A stretch of DNA of 64,000 nt from Nocardiopsis mwathae (GTDB lineage Bacteria; Actinomycetota; Actinomycetes; Streptosporangiales; Streptosporangiaceae). Location of the stretch: NCBI RefSeq assembly GCF_014201195.1, contig NZ_JACHDS010000001.1, positions 3,286,001 to 3,350,000 of the forward strand. Direction: 5' to 3'. Each line of letters starts with the position of its first letter. Position 1 is the stretch's first letter. Made by a program: the position numbers and the translations under genes. The notes beneath the pieces were generated by a model. The model was not told where the DNA came from. It did no database searches and worked only from the letters and a program-made list of their open reading frames with translations. Shown in pieces: positions 7,635-16,962 of the stretch.

Positions 7635-8750
7635 ATGCCTGCTCCGTCTTCACCTCCTCCGTCTTCACCCCCTCGCTCCCTCCGGGCGCCCCTCCGGGCC
7701 GCAGCCGGAGGGGCGGTGGCGCTGCTTCTCGCCACCGGGTGCGGCGTCGGCCCCGACCACCCGGCCGAGCCCGACCCCCCCGGCTCCGATCCGGTCGAGC
7801 GCGAGGTGAGCTTCGACAGCGGCCCCGACACCGTGTACGGCACCCTCGCCCTGCCCGAGACGGCCGCCGACGCCCCGGTCCCGGGCGCACTCATCATCTC
7901 CGGGAGCGGCCCCACCGACCGCGACGGCAACAGCGAGCTGCGCGCGAGCGCCGACACCAACCTGAACCTCGCCCGGATCCTGGCCGACGCCGGTGTCGCC
8001 TCGCTGCGCTACGACAAGCTCGGCAGCGGCCGCACCGGCCTCGGCGACCGTGACACCGACGACCCCGTCCCCTACGAGGTCTTCGAGCGCCAGATGGCCG
8101 ACGCCTACGCCGAGCTCCTCGGCCGGCCGGAGGTGGACCCCGAGCGGGTGGTCGTCGTGGGGCACAGCGAGGGCGCTCTCTTCGCGCTGCGCTCACCGGA
8201 CGTGGTCGCCGAGCACCCGCCCGCGGGCCTGGTCCTGGCCGCCCCCATGGGCGACCGCTACCTCGACACCCTCGACCGCCAGATCACCGAGCAGGTACGC
8301 TCGGCCGAGTCGGCCCGGCGGATCACCGCGGAGGGCGCCACCGACATGCTCTCCGAACTCCGCCAGGGCATCGCCCGGATCCGGGCGGACGAGCCCCTGT
8401 CCGAACAGGTCGAACCACCGCTCGGCGCCGTCCTCAACCCCGGCAACGCCCCGTTCCTCCGGACGATCGACAGCATGGACCCGGCCGAGCTGGCCCGTGA
8501 GCTGCCCGCGGAGACGAGCACCCTGGTGCTGTGGGGCACGGCCGACGCCCAGATCTCCGAGAGCGATGTGGACCGCCTCATGGACGGGCTCTCCGGCCAG
8601 GCCGACGCGCGCAGGGTGGACCTCCCCGACGCCGACCACATCCTCCGTGTCTACGACGACGCCCCAGGCGTGTCGGCCCTCGATGCCGACCGCGCGTTCG
8701 CACCGGAGGTCGAACCGGCGCTGCGGGAATTCCTCGACGGGGTGCTCTAG
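7635..8750 (+). CDS. Alpha/beta-hydrolase lipoprotein
   Basis: A 371-residue exported lipoprotein. The signal peptide ends in a lipobox (LLATGC, Cys about residue 36). The hydrolase fold shows an oxyanion-like ISGSGPTDRDG, the nucleophile elbow VVGHSEGAL, an acid in LWGTADAQI and a His in DADHILRV, so the Ser-Asp-His triad is complete. It resembles the serine aminopeptidase S33-like hydrolases found on actinobacterial cell surfaces. The substrate cannot be told. The ATG has GTAGGA just upstream. It stands alone, convergent with the leftward genes that follow. Confidence 0.85.
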   Translation: MPAPSSPPPSSPPRSLRAPLRAAAGGAVALLLATGCGVGPDHPAEPDPPGSDPVEREVSFDSGPDTVYGTLALPETAADAPVPGALIISGSGPTDRDGNSELRASADTNLNLARILADAGVASLRYDKLGSGRTGLGDRDTDDPVPYEVFERQMADAYAELLGRPEVDPERVVVVGHSEGALFALRSPDVVAEHPPAGLVLAAPMGDRYLDTLDRQITEQVRSAESARRITAEGATDMLSELRQGIARIRADEPLSEQVEPPLGAVLNPGNAPFLRTIDSMDPAELARELPAETSTLVLWGTADAQISESDVDRLMDGLSGQADARRVDLPDADHILRVYDDAPGVSALDADRAFAPEVEPALREFLDGVL

Positions 8751-8784
8751 GACGGCGGGCGGCCCGCCCTCGGCCGCCCCGTGC

Positions 8785-9588
8785 CTACTCCGGGCCGTCC
8801 AGGATCGCCTGGACGACCTCGCGGGCGAGCTCCTCGGCGCCGGCCAGGGCCTCCTCCTCGGAGATCGACTCGTCGGCGTTGAAGTCGGCCGCGGCCGTGT
8901 AGCAGGTCTCGGTGTAAAGGTTGGAGATCCGCACGCCCACGCAGCCCCACGCGTAATCGCCGTGGGAGTCCGCCCAGGTGTAGGCCTCGTCTCCGAGGTC
9001 GGCGAGCTCGCTCGACTCGTGGTCGCTGCGCGCCTCGCGCAGGGCCGCCGCGGCCTGCGCCTCGGCGTCGCGCTGTGCGTCACCCCCGTTGGCCACGAGG
9101 ACCAGGCGGGCCGCGGCCGGAACGGCCGCGCCGTCCTCCGCGGTGGCCCAGCGGCACTCCTGGCCCTCGCGCCCGGTGCCCTCCAGGTCCTTGATCCGCT
9201 GGTCGACCTCGGTCGTGCGGTCGGGCACCAGCCGGTTCAGGGCCTCGCCCCTGGCGATCGTGCACTTCGGCGCGGTCTCGTAGTCGCCCCCGGCGCCGGT
9301 GAGCACGATGACCGTCCACACCCCGCCGCCCAGCAGGGCGATGACCGCGAGCGACAGGCCTGCGATCATGGCGATGGCGCAGCCCCGCCGCTGCTTGGGC
9401 GCCGACTCCACCGGCGGCATGTACCCCGGCGTCGGCCCGTGCGGCGCCGTCGGCCCGGACGGCGGCGGGGTGGGGCCGGAGAGGTGTCCCGGGGCCGCCG
9501 CTCCCCCGGCGGCGGACGGATCGATCGGCGGCCCGCCCCTCGGTCCGGCCGGTCCTCTTTCGGGGCCACCGGAAGGTGGCTGGGCCAT
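8785..9588 (-). CDS. Membrane-anchored extracytoplasmic protein, DUF3558-like
   Basis: A 267-residue protein: about 65 Pro/Gly-rich cytosolic residues, one membrane helix (AMIAGLSLAVIALLGGGVW), then an external domain with cysteines in APKCTI, QECRW, WGCVG and ETCYTA, probably two disulfides. The pattern of cysteines around a Leu-Val-Pro core resembles DUF3558-type actinobacterial surface proteins. Function unknown. The ATG at 9588 has GGAGG at ideal spacing. It is the last of three leftward genes starting with leuS and is a likely distant paralogue of the gene before it. Confidence 0.7.
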   Translation of the reverse strand: MAQPPSGGPERGPAGPRGGPPIDPSAAGGAAAPGHLSGPTPPPSGPTAPHGPTPGYMPPVESAPKQRRGCAIAMIAGLSLAVIALLGGGVWTVIVLTGAGGDYETAPKCTIARGEALNRLVPDRTTEVDQRIKDLEGTGREGQECRWATAEDGAAVPAAARLVLVANGGDAQRDAEAQAAAALREARSDHESSELADLGDEAYTWADSHGDYAWGCVGVRISNLYTETCYTAAADFNADESISEEEALAGAEELAREVVQAILDGPE

Positions 9589-9727
9589 GGACGCCTCCGT
9601 GTGGTCGCGCCGACGCGTCTCGTCGTTCCGGGAGCCCACGGTACTAGGCATTCCGCCCCAGACCGGACGCGGACCGGAGCGTCCGACATGGCCGCCTCCG
9701 ACCGGTCCGCCTCGGTCGGCCGACGAC

Positions 9728-10408
9728 CTACAGGGCGTCGGCGACCTGCTCGGCGACGGCGACGGCGCCGTCCCGCGCCGCAGCGAAGGAGAGCGGTGCG
9801 CCCCCGCTGTCCTCGGCACCCCCGTAGGAGACCCGGACCAGCAGGTTGTCGCTGCGGAACACCAGCTCGGCCGTTCCGTCGTCGGCGCCGGGCCAGACCA
9901 GTGCGTCGGCGCCGAGCCGGGGCAGCGGCGCCGCGCCCTCCAGGTCGGCGACCGGGGCGAAGCCCTGCAGCGCCCGGGCGGCCGCGGACGCGCCGGTGAC
10001 GTCGCCCGCCCGGTCGGTGAACCGCGCCTCGAAGTCGACGGCCAGGACGCGGGGCGGTACACCGTCGGCGTCCACCGACGTCCACACGCACGTGGTCCCC
10101 TCGGCGTCCATCAGCGGCCCGTGCTCGTCGGCCTCCGGCCGCCCGGAGGGCAGCAGCTCGGCCACGGTGCCGGCCTCGACGACGGAGCACTCCGGCGCGG
10201 TCGTGACGGCGTCGTCGGGGCCGGCCCCCAGGGCCGGTCCGTCCTTGCCCCACCACAGCCCCGCCGTGATCGCACTCCCGGAGAGGACGGCCACGGCGGC
10301 GGCCATGGCGAGCGCCCGCCTGGCTCTGGGCGTGCTCAGGAAGGCGGCCGCGCCCGAGGGACCGGCCGTGGCGCCCGTCCGCTGCGGCTGCTGGGGGTTC
10401 GGCTCCAC
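9728..10408 (-). CDS. Membrane-anchored extracytoplasmic protein, paralogue of the next gene
   Basis: A 226-residue protein with one membrane helix at about residues 32-54 and an external domain with two cysteines (APECSVVEAG and TTCVWT). It has the same design as the 267-residue protein downstream: the cysteine after TAPEC/TAPKC, a Leu-Pro motif, then CVW/CRW. Its GTG start lies 7 bases after the leuS stop, so it is probably co-transcribed with leuS. Function unknown. Confidence 0.7.
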   Translation of the reverse strand: MEPNPQQPQRTGATAGPSGAAAFLSTPRARRALAMAAAVAVLSGSAITAGLWWGKDGPALGAGPDDAVTTAPECSVVEAGTVAELLPSGRPEADEHGPLMDAEGTTCVWTSVDADGVPPRVLAVDFEARFTDRAGDVTGASAAARALQGFAPVADLEGAAPLPRLGADALVWPGADDGTAELVFRSDNLLVRVSYGGAEDSGGAPLSFAAARDGAVAVAEQVADAL

Positions 10409-10415
10409 CTCGGTG

Positions 10416-12914
10416 TCAGCCCACGACGATGTTGACGAGCTTGGGTGCCCGGACCACGACCTTGCGGATCTCCTTGCCGCCGATGAAGCCCTGCACCTTC
10501 TCCGAGGCGAACGCGAGGCGCTCCAGCTCCTCCTCGGAGATGTCCGGGGCGACCTGCAGCTTATCGCGGACCTTGCTGGCCACCTGCACGACGCAGGTCA
10601 CCGCGTCCTGCACCAGCAGGGCGGGGTCGGCGGCCCGCCAGTTGCCCACGGCGACCGTGCCGCTGTGGCCCAGCCGCTCCCAGCCCTCCTCGGCGACGTA
10701 GGGGGCGAACAGCGAGAGGGTGACCGCGATGACCTCGGCGGCCTCGCGGACCGCGGGGTCGGCGGCGCCGGGGCCGGAGTCGATGGCCTTGCGCGCGGCC
10801 GTCACCAGCTCCATGACCCGGGCGATGGCGACGTTGAAGCGCTGGGCCTCGATCGCCGCGGTGACCTTGTCGATGGTCTGGTGGGTGGCCTTGCGCAGGG
10901 CGAGGTCTCCTGTGGCCGGTTCGGTCCCCGGCTCGGAGGCGGCGCCGGCCTGCGCCATGACGCGGAACGCGCGGTTCAGGAACTTCAGCGACGCGCCCGG
11001 TGAGACGTCGGCCCAGTCCACGTCGTCCTCGGGCGGGCCGGCGAACAGCATGGTGAGCCGGACGGCGTCGACACCGTAGTTGTCGATCTCCTGGCCCAGG
11101 TCGACGCCGTTGCCCAGGGACTTCGACATCGCCTTGCCCTGGTTGATGACCTGGCCCTGGTTGAGCAGCCGCTTGAACGGCTCGGTGAAGCCGACCAGCC
11201 CCATGTCGTAGAGCGCCTTGGTGAAGAAGCGCGCGTAGAGCAGGTGGAGCGTGGCGTGCTCCTTGCCTCCGATGTAGTTGTCCACCGGCCCCCACCGGTC
11301 GACGAGTTCGCGGTCGAACGGGGCGGTGTCCAGGTTGGGCGAGCAGTAGCGCAGGAAGTACCAGGACGAGTCGACGAAGGTGTCCATGGTGTCGGTGTCG
11401 CGCTTGGCCGGGGCGCCGCACCCGGGGCAGTCGACGTTGACCCAGTCGGTGGCGGCGGCCAGCGGCGAGACGCCCTTGGGAGCCAGGTCGGCGCCCTTCA
11501 GGTCGTCCGGCAGGCGCACCGGCAGCTGGTCGTCGGGGACCGGAACCTCGCCGCAGTCAGGGCAGTGCACGATCGGGATCGGTGTGCCCCAGAAGCGCTG
11601 GCGGGAGATCAGCCAGTCGCGCAGCCGGAAGTTGACGGTGCCCTCGCCGGTGCCGCGCTCCTCCAGGATGCCGATGATGCGCTGGACGGCCTCGTCCTTG
11701 CCCAGCCCGTCCAGCGGGCCGGAGTTGACCAGGGTGCCGTCGCCCGCGGTGGCGATACCGGTCTCGGCCGGGTGCGGTTCGCCGGTGTCGACGACGACCC
11801 GCACGGGCAGCTCGAACTTGAGCGCGAAGTCCAGGTCGCGCTGGTCGTGGGCGGGCACCGCCATGATGGCGCCGTGGCCGTAGTCGGCCAGCACGTAGTC
11901 GGCGGCCCAGACCGGCATGCGCTCGCCGGAGACCGGGTTGACCGCGTAGCGGCCCAGGAAGACACCGGTCTTGGGACGCTCGGTGGACTGCCGCTCGATG
12001 TCGCTCAGCTTGGCGACCTGCGCACGGTAGGCCTCGAACTCGGCGCGCTGCTCGGGCGCGCACAGCTCGTCGGCCAGCGGCGCATCGGCGGCCACAACGA
12101 AGAACGTGGCGCCGTACAGCGTGTCGGGTCGGGTGGTGAAGACCGGGACGGCCTCCTCACGGCCGTCGATCTCGAAGCGGACGTCGGCGCCGTGCGAGCG
12201 GCCGATCCAGTTCCGCTGCATGGTCAGGATCTCGTCCGGCCAGTTGCCGCCCTCCAGCCGGTCCATGTCGTCCAGCAGGCGATCGGCGTAGTCGGTGATA
12301 CGGAAGTACCACTGGTTCAGGCCGCGGCGCACCACCTCGGCGCCGCAGCGCTCGCACCTGCCCTGCACGACCTGCTCGTTGGCCAGAACGGTCTGGTCCT
12401 GCGGGCACCAGTTGACCAGGCCGTCCTTGCGGTAGGCCAGGCCGCGCCCGAACAGGCGCAGGAACATCCACTGGTTCCAGCGGTAGTACTCCGGGTCGCT
12501 GGTGTGCAGGCGCCGCGTCCAGTCGACCGAGATGCCGTAGCGGCGGAACGACTCGGCCTGGGTCTCGATGTTGGCGTAGGTCCAGGCCGCCGGGTGGCTG
12601 TCGTTGCGGATCGCCGCGTTCTCGGCGGGCAGGCCGAAGGAGTCCCAGCCGATGGGGTGCAGCACGTTCTCGCCCCGCTGGAAGCCGTAGCGCGCGATGA
12701 CGTCGCCGATGGCGTACACCTCGGCGTGTCCCATGTGGAGGTCGCCGGAGGGGTAGGCGAACATGTCGACGACATAGCGGCGCGGACGGTCGTCGGCCGG
12801 GCTGTCGTCGGCGAGGAAGGGGGCGTCCTTCTCCCACCGCGCCTGCCACTTCTCCTGGAGGGCGCGAGCGTCGTAGACGTCGCTCGCCACCTGGTCTCCA
12901 CCTACCGCTGTCAT
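10416..12914 (-). CDS. leuS: Leucyl-tRNA synthetase
   Basis: An 832-residue class I aminoacyl-tRNA synthetase charging tRNA-Leu. The HIGH signature appears as [12 protein letters not shown] near residue 58 and the KMSKS loop as [10 protein letters not shown]. The CP1 editing domain ([26 protein letters not shown]) and the C-terminal anticodon and tRNA-binding part are complete. The ATG at 12914, with GAGGA nine bases upstream, starts the natural N terminus; upstream in-frame sequence is unrelated. Two membrane-anchored proteins follow closely. Confidence 0.97.
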   Translation of the reverse strand: MTAVGGDQVASDVYDARALQEKWQARWEKDAPFLADDSPADDRPRRYVVDMFAYPSGDLHMGHAEVYAIGDVIARYGFQRGENVLHPIGWDSFGLPAENAAIRNDSHPAAWTYANIETQAESFRRYGISVDWTRRLHTSDPEYYRWNQWMFLRLFGRGLAYRKDGLVNWCPQDQTVLANEQVVQGRCERCGAEVVRRGLNQWYFRITDYADRLLDDMDRLEGGNWPDEILTMQRNWIGRSHGADVRFEIDGREEAVPVFTTRPDTLYGATFFVVAADAPLADELCAPEQRAEFEAYRAQVAKLSDIERQSTERPKTGVFLGRYAVNPVSGERMPVWAADYVLADYGHGAIMAVPAHDQRDLDFALKFELPVRVVVDTGEPHPAETGIATAGDGTLVNSGPLDGLGKDEAVQRIIGILEERGTGEGTVNFRLRDWLISRQRFWGTPIPIVHCPDCGEVPVPDDQLPVRLPDDLKGADLAPKGVSPLAAATDWVNVDCPGCGAPAKRDTDTMDTFVDSSWYFLRYCSPNLDTAPFDRELVDRWGPVDNYIGGKEHATLHLLYARFFTKALYDMGLVGFTEPFKRLLNQGQVINQGKAMSKSLGNGVDLGQEIDNYGVDAVRLTMLFAGPPEDDVDWADVSPGASLKFLNRAFRVMAQAGAASEPGTEPATGDLALRKATHQTIDKVTAAIEAQRFNVAIARVMELVTAARKAIDSGPGAADPAVREAAEVIAVTLSLFAPYVAEEGWERLGHSGTVAVGNWRAADPALLVQDAVTCVVQVASKVRDKLQVAPDISEEELERLAFASEKVQGFIGGKEIRKVVVRAPKLVNIVVG

Positions 12915-13355
12915 CGCTCGAATGTCCTCTACCGGGTCGCAACTGAGGGGCACATCGTGTCTGGAGCGCCCGCGTCGGTCCGCCCGTGTGTCGCGGTCGG
13001 GCCCGCGGTCCGTTCCTCTCCAGCCGAGTGACTGTGCTTCACAGGTTAGCGCGGTTGCCGGATCTCCCTCGACGGGAATCGCAGGCGGCCCGGGCCCGGC
13101 GCCCGCCACGCCCGGGCCGCCGGCCCGCGTTCGGCCCCTCTGCCTTGGGATTCCCTGAGTGCGGCGGGGATCCGGTCTCCCCGCCGGCGCGCCGGTGGGA
13201 GAATGCAGCCTGGGCGGTCGCCCGCCGCGCCCGCTCCGTCGCGCGGTGTCGCGCCGGCCGCGCTGTCGTGTGCGGCGTCGCCGCGGCCACGGAACCGGTC
13301 GCACACCCTCCTCCCAGATCCGCAGCGTCCACGAGTAGTTGGAGATCAGTCGAAC
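12915..13355. other. Divergent intergenic region between leuS and a lipoprotein gene
   Basis: 441 bases that must contain both promoters. A perfect 12-bp inverted repeat lies at 13084-13121 (GGCGGCCCGGGC arms, 14-base loop). Small ORFs on both strands have no family match. No T-box features were recognised. Confidence 0.5.
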
Positions 13356-13814
13356 ATGACCGTCTTCGCAGGGGCCCGCCGAGCCGCCCGGTTCATGTCC
13401 ATCGCCGCCCTGGGGGCCGGTCTGGCGTTCGGTGCCGCGGCCTGCGGCGGCGAGCCGGAGATCGACTCCGCGTCCGACGCGTCCCCCGCCCCGGTGCTGG
13501 GTGAGGACACCGACCGCGTCCAGCTGACCGAGGGCATCCCCTTCGACCTGCGCACCGGCCCCGACGAGGCGGCGGCGCTGTCGCTCAAGATCACCGGTTA
13601 CGAGGAGGGCGACGACCCGGCGGTGGTGATCGCCGTCGACTCCGGCGCCGAGCCCCCGGCGAGCTACACGCTCAGCCTCGGTGACGAGCTGAAACTCGGC
13701 GACGACACCTGGCGCGTCTCGGAGATCGGGATGAACGGGGACGCGGGACCGGGCAGCGCCACCCTGACGCGGGACGAGCCGGACACGGGCGGACAGGGCG
13801 ACCGGCAGGAGTAG
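13356..13814 (+). CDS. Small putative lipoprotein
   Basis: A 152-residue exported protein. The signal sequence runs to a lipobox-like GAAACGG (Cys about 30). The mature part has a beta-rich pattern ([39 protein letters not shown]) that recalls DUF6406-type small actinobacterial proteins; this is a weak resemblance from memory. The C terminus is charged. Function unknown. It lies 122 bases before the acyl-CoA ligase, possibly but not clearly in one transcript. Confidence 0.65.
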   Translation: MTVFAGARRAARFMSIAALGAGLAFGAAACGGEPEIDSASDASPAPVLGEDTDRVQLTEGIPFDLRTGPDEAAALSLKITGYEEGDDPAVVIAVDSGAEPPASYTLSLGDELKLGDDTWRVSEIGMNGDAGPGSATLTRDEPDTGGQGDRQE

Positions 13815-13936
13815 CCGCACCCGGCCGCGACCCCCGAAGTTACCGTGCGGTAAAACAGTGATCGGGAACACTCAGGTGGCCGGGGACGCCCACACGCGCC
13901 ACGGGCACTGGACCGATGCACGCTGTAGGAGGCCCG

Positions 13937-15484
13937 ATGCTCAACCTGTCCGTACTTCTGGAGGACGGTGCCCGGAACACCCCCGACCGGGACTGCCTGG
14001 TCTTCGGCGAGCTGCGACTCACCTACGCGCTGACCGACATGATCGCCAACCAGGTGGCCAACCTCCTGGTCGAGCGCGGGGTCAAGCCCGGCGACAAGGT
14101 CGCGCTCGCCAGCCCCAACGTCCCCTACTTCCCGTTCGTCTACTTCGGGGCGCTCAAGGCCGGGGCCGTGGTCGTGCCGCTGAACGTGCTGCTGACCCCG
14201 CGTGAGATCGCCTACCACCTCCAGGACTCCGGGGCCAAGGCGCTGTTCGCGTTCACCGGAACCCCTGAGCTGCCACTGGGCGAGCGCGCGTTCGCCGCGT
14301 TCGGCGAAGTCGACACGTGCACCACCTACATCGACCTGCCGGCCGCACCGGGGGCCAAGGAGTCCGCGATCGAAGGCGCGGAGACGTTCTGGGCCGCCCT
14401 GGACGGGCAGCCCGGCGCGTTCTCCTCGGTCCGCACCGAGGCGGACGACACCGCCGTCATCATCTACACCAGCGGCACCACCGGCACCCCCAAGGGCGCC
14501 CAGCTCACGCACAACAACCTGCTGTTCAACGCGGTGGCCTCCGACGCCCTGTTCAGCAGGGCGGACAGCGGGCACGACGTCTGCCTGGCCGTCCTGCCGC
14601 TGTTCCACATCTTCGGCCAGACCACGATGATGAACGTCGGCCTGTACCGGCACGCCACCATCGTGCTCATGCCGCGCTTCGACGGCGACGAGGCCCTGGC
14701 GCTGATGGAGAAGGAGGGCGTGACGATGTTCGCCGGCGTGCCGACCATGTACTGGGGCCTGCTCGGCGCCAAGGGCGAGCACGACCTCGCCGCGATCGCC
14801 GGGAACCTGCACACGGCCGTCTCCGGCGGCTCCGCCCTCCCCGCCGAGCTGGCCCGCAACATCAAGGACCGGTTCGACGTCGGCATCCTGGAGGGCTACG
14901 GCCTGTCCGAGACCTCGCCCGTCGTGTCCTTCAACAACCCCAAGGTCAAGGCGAAGACCGCGTCCGTGGGACGGCCGATCTGGGGCGTGGAGATGAAGCT
15001 CATCGACGGCGACTTCAACGACGTCGAGGGCGAGGGGCCCGGCGAGATCGCGGTCCGCGGCCACTGCGTGATGAAGGGGTACCACAACCGCCCGGACGCC
15101 AACGCGCAGGTCATGCGGGACGGCTGGTTCCGCACCGGCGACATCGCCCGCCGCGACGAGGAGGGCTTCTACTTCATCGTCGACCGGTCCAAGGACATGA
15201 TCATCCGCGGCGGGTACAACGTCTACCCGCGCGAGCTCGAAGAGGTGCTGATGACACACCCCGAGGTCAGCCTGTGCGCGGTCGTCGGTGTCACGCACGA
15301 GACGCACGGCGAGGAGATCAAGGCGTACGTGATCCGGGAGGAGGGGGCCGCGCTCACCGAGGAGGCTCTCATCGACTGGGCGAAGGGACGGCTCGCCGCC
15401 TATAAATACCCCCGCCTGGTGGAGTTCCGCGACGAACTGCCGATGACCGCCACGGGCAAGATCCTCAAACGCGACCTGCGCTGA
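13937..15484 (+). CDS. Long-chain acyl-CoA ligase, AMP-binding family
   Basis: A 515-residue ANL-superfamily enzyme that activates a carboxylic acid with ATP and transfers it to CoA. The P-loop-like motif IIYTSGTTGTPKGAQ lies at about 175-190, then EGYGLSETSP, the hinge GWFRTGDIA, and the catalytic Lys in PMTATGKILKRDL near the C terminus. The size and the LFHIFGQTTMMN segment suggest fatty-acid or similar acyl substrates. The ATG at 13937 has TAGGAGG at ideal spacing; an in-frame start 21 bases earlier does not. No pathway partners are adjacent. Confidence 0.9.
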   Translation: MLNLSVLLEDGARNTPDRDCLVFGELRLTYALTDMIANQVANLLVERGVKPGDKVALASPNVPYFPFVYFGALKAGAVVVPLNVLLTPREIAYHLQDSGAKALFAFTGTPELPLGERAFAAFGEVDTCTTYIDLPAAPGAKESAIEGAETFWAALDGQPGAFSSVRTEADDTAVIIYTSGTTGTPKGAQLTHNNLLFNAVASDALFSRADSGHDVCLAVLPLFHIFGQTTMMNVGLYRHATIVLMPRFDGDEALALMEKEGVTMFAGVPTMYWGLLGAKGEHDLAAIAGNLHTAVSGGSALPAELARNIKDRFDVGILEGYGLSETSPVVSFNNPKVKAKTASVGRPIWGVEMKLIDGDFNDVEGEGPGEIAVRGHCVMKGYHNRPDANAQVMRDGWFRTGDIARRDEEGFYFIVDRSKDMIIRGGYNVYPRELEEVLMTHPEVSLCAVVGVTHETHGEEIKAYVIREEGAALTEEALIDWAKGRLAAYKYPRLVEFRDELPMTATGKILKRDLR

Positions 15485-15512
15485 GGTGCTCCCGCGAGAG
15501 CGCACGAGCGAG

Positions 15513-15543
15513 CCGAGCCCCCGCGCGTGGGCGGGCGGCTCGG
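15513..15543. terminator. Convergent-gene hairpin
   Basis: CCGAGCC and GGCTCGG arms with additional GC pairing inside, lying between the stops of the acyl-CoA ligase (plus) and the zinc-ribbon gene (minus). It can serve both. Confidence 0.5.
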
Positions 15544-15547
15544 CCCC

Positions 15548-15814
15548 TCAGGACAGCGGGCGCCAGGGGGAGTCGCACGCGGTGCAGCGGAACTCGATGC
15601 GCCTCCCGCAGGTCCGGCAGTGCGGGCCGGGGCCGTAGCCCGCGCGGTCGTCGGCGTGCCGGTCGGCGAAGAACCGCAGGCCCATACAGGCGTTGCAGCG
15701 GATGCGCACGCTCGTCGGGCTCTTGGGCCACGGATGGTCGGGGTCGATCGCGTGCCCGTCGGGGTCGATCGCGTGCCCGTCGGCGTCTCTACCGGGGGTG
15801 CTCTCCGTCCTCAC
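15548..15814 (-). CDS. Small zinc-ribbon protein at the end of the sugar operon
   Basis: An 88-residue protein with CNAC, then CRTCGRRIEFRCTAC, giving three CxxC pairs and so a likely zinc ribbon or rubredoxin-like knuckle. The N-terminal part contains a perfect 21-bp tandem duplication encoding DGHAIDP twice. Its GTG start overlaps the stop of the nagZ-like gene by one base (GTGA), so translation is probably coupled. Function unknown; location suggests co-expression with the transporter rather than a defined role in it. Confidence 0.65.
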   Translation of the reverse strand: MRTESTPGRDADGHAIDPDGHAIDPDHPWPKSPTSVRIRCNACMGLRFFADRHADDRAGYGPGPHCRTCGRRIEFRCTACDSPWRPLS

Positions 15815-16962
15815 CTCGTGCGCTCTTCCCGTTCGGCCGCGCGGACCAGATCCCCGGCCCGCCGCAGCAGCCGCTCCACCCGGTCGGCCGCCTCCTCAAG
15901 CCGGCCGCGGGGCACCGCACCGCCGCGCACCGCCGCGAGCAGTCCGTCGCGCGCCGCCGTGAACATGTCCTCGTCGCGCACCCCGGCCGTGGCGGGGTTG
16001 CCCAGGCACAGCAGGTCGGCACCGGCGGCGAGCGCGGCGACGGCGCCACGGGCCAGGTGCTCGCGCACCTCCGCCACACCGGTGTAGGCCCCCAGGCCGC
16101 GCATGTCCAGGGCGTCGGTAACGGCCACTCCGCTGAACCCCAGGTCCGCGCGGAGCAGCGCGTAGGCGCGCGGCGACACGCTGGCCGGTGCCGCGGCGTC
16201 CAGCGCGGGGACACCGATGTGGCCGACCATGACCATCTCGGCGCCCGCTGCGACCGCCGCGGCGAAGGGCGGCAGCTCACGCCGCCGCAGGGTCGCCTCG
16301 TCGATGTCGATGACGGGCAGGTCGACGTGGGAGTCGGTGCGGGTGTCGCCGTGCCCGGGGAAATGCTTGGCCGCGGCGGCCACCCCGGCGGCGTGCAGCC
16401 CGGCGATGAACTCCGCCCCGTGCCGGGCGACGGTGGCGGGATCGGCGCCGAACGCGCGCACCCCGATCACCGGGTTGGCGGGGTCGATGTCGACGTCCAT
16501 GACGGGGGCGAGCGCGGCGTCGATGCCGGCCTCGCGCAGCTCGCGCCCCATGGCGGCGGCGACCGCGCGGGTGTGCCCGGGGTCGCCGACGTCGCCGAGC
16601 TCGCCGTGGCCGGGGTAGGGCGAGCCGGTGGCGGCGTGCAGCCGCGTTACGGCGCCGCCCTCCTCGTCGGAGGCGCGCAGCAGGTCCGGCCGGAGTGCGC
16701 GCAGCTCGGCCGAGAGCCGCGCGGGGTCGTCGGCGAGGTTGGGCGCGAAGTACAGGACCGAGGCCAGCCCGCCATCGATCGCCCGGGCCAGCCACGGTGG
16801 CACGGACGTACCGGTGAAGCCGGGCATCAGGACGGTGTGCACCATCCCCGACAGGCGCGCCCCCTCGCGCTCCGGGGTCGATCTCGGCGACGTACGCGGG
16901 GTGCTCGGCGGTTCTCGGTGCACGTCGCCGCGGTCGTCGGAGGTCCGGGCGTCGGCGGTCAT
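15811..16962 (-). CDS. nagZ: Glycoside hydrolase family 3 beta-N-acetylhexosaminidase, NagZ-like
   Basis: A 383-residue enzyme that removes terminal N-acetylglucosamine. The NagZ signature AAAKHFPGHGDTRTDSHVDLP (shortened here: KHFPGHGDTRTDSH) carries the mobile catalytic His/Asp dyad, and the nucleophile Asp is in VAVTDALDM. Upstream, ASDEEGGAVTRL is also typical. No signal peptide is seen, so it probably acts in the cytosol on imported sugars. Its ATG overlaps the permease stop (ATGA). The genomic link to an importer suggests chitobiose-like or wall-derived GlcNAc disaccharides as substrate; that is inference. Confidence 0.85.
   Translation of the reverse strand: MTADARTSDDRGDVHREPPSTPRTSPRSTPEREGARLSGMVHTVLMPGFTGTSVPPWLARAIDGGLASVLYFAPNLADDPARLSAELRALRPDLLRASDEEGGAVTRLHAATGSPYPGHGELGDVGDPGHTRAVAAAMGRELREAGIDAALAPVMDVDIDPANPVIGVRAFGADPATVARHGAEFIAGLHAAGVAAAAKHFPGHGDTRTDSHVDLPVIDIDEATLRRRELPPFAAAVAAGAEMVMVGHIGVPALDAAAPASVSPRAYALLRADLGFSGVAVTDALDMRGLGAYTGVAEVREHLARGAVAALAAGADLLCLGNPATAGVRDEDMFTAARDGLLAAVRGGAVPRGRLEEAADRVERLLRRAGDLVRAAEREERTR

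Noticed and set aside
13046-13306. Small ORF between leuS and the lipoprotein gene
   Set aside because: No start signal or domain; Arg/Ala/Gly-rich composition typical of chance frames.
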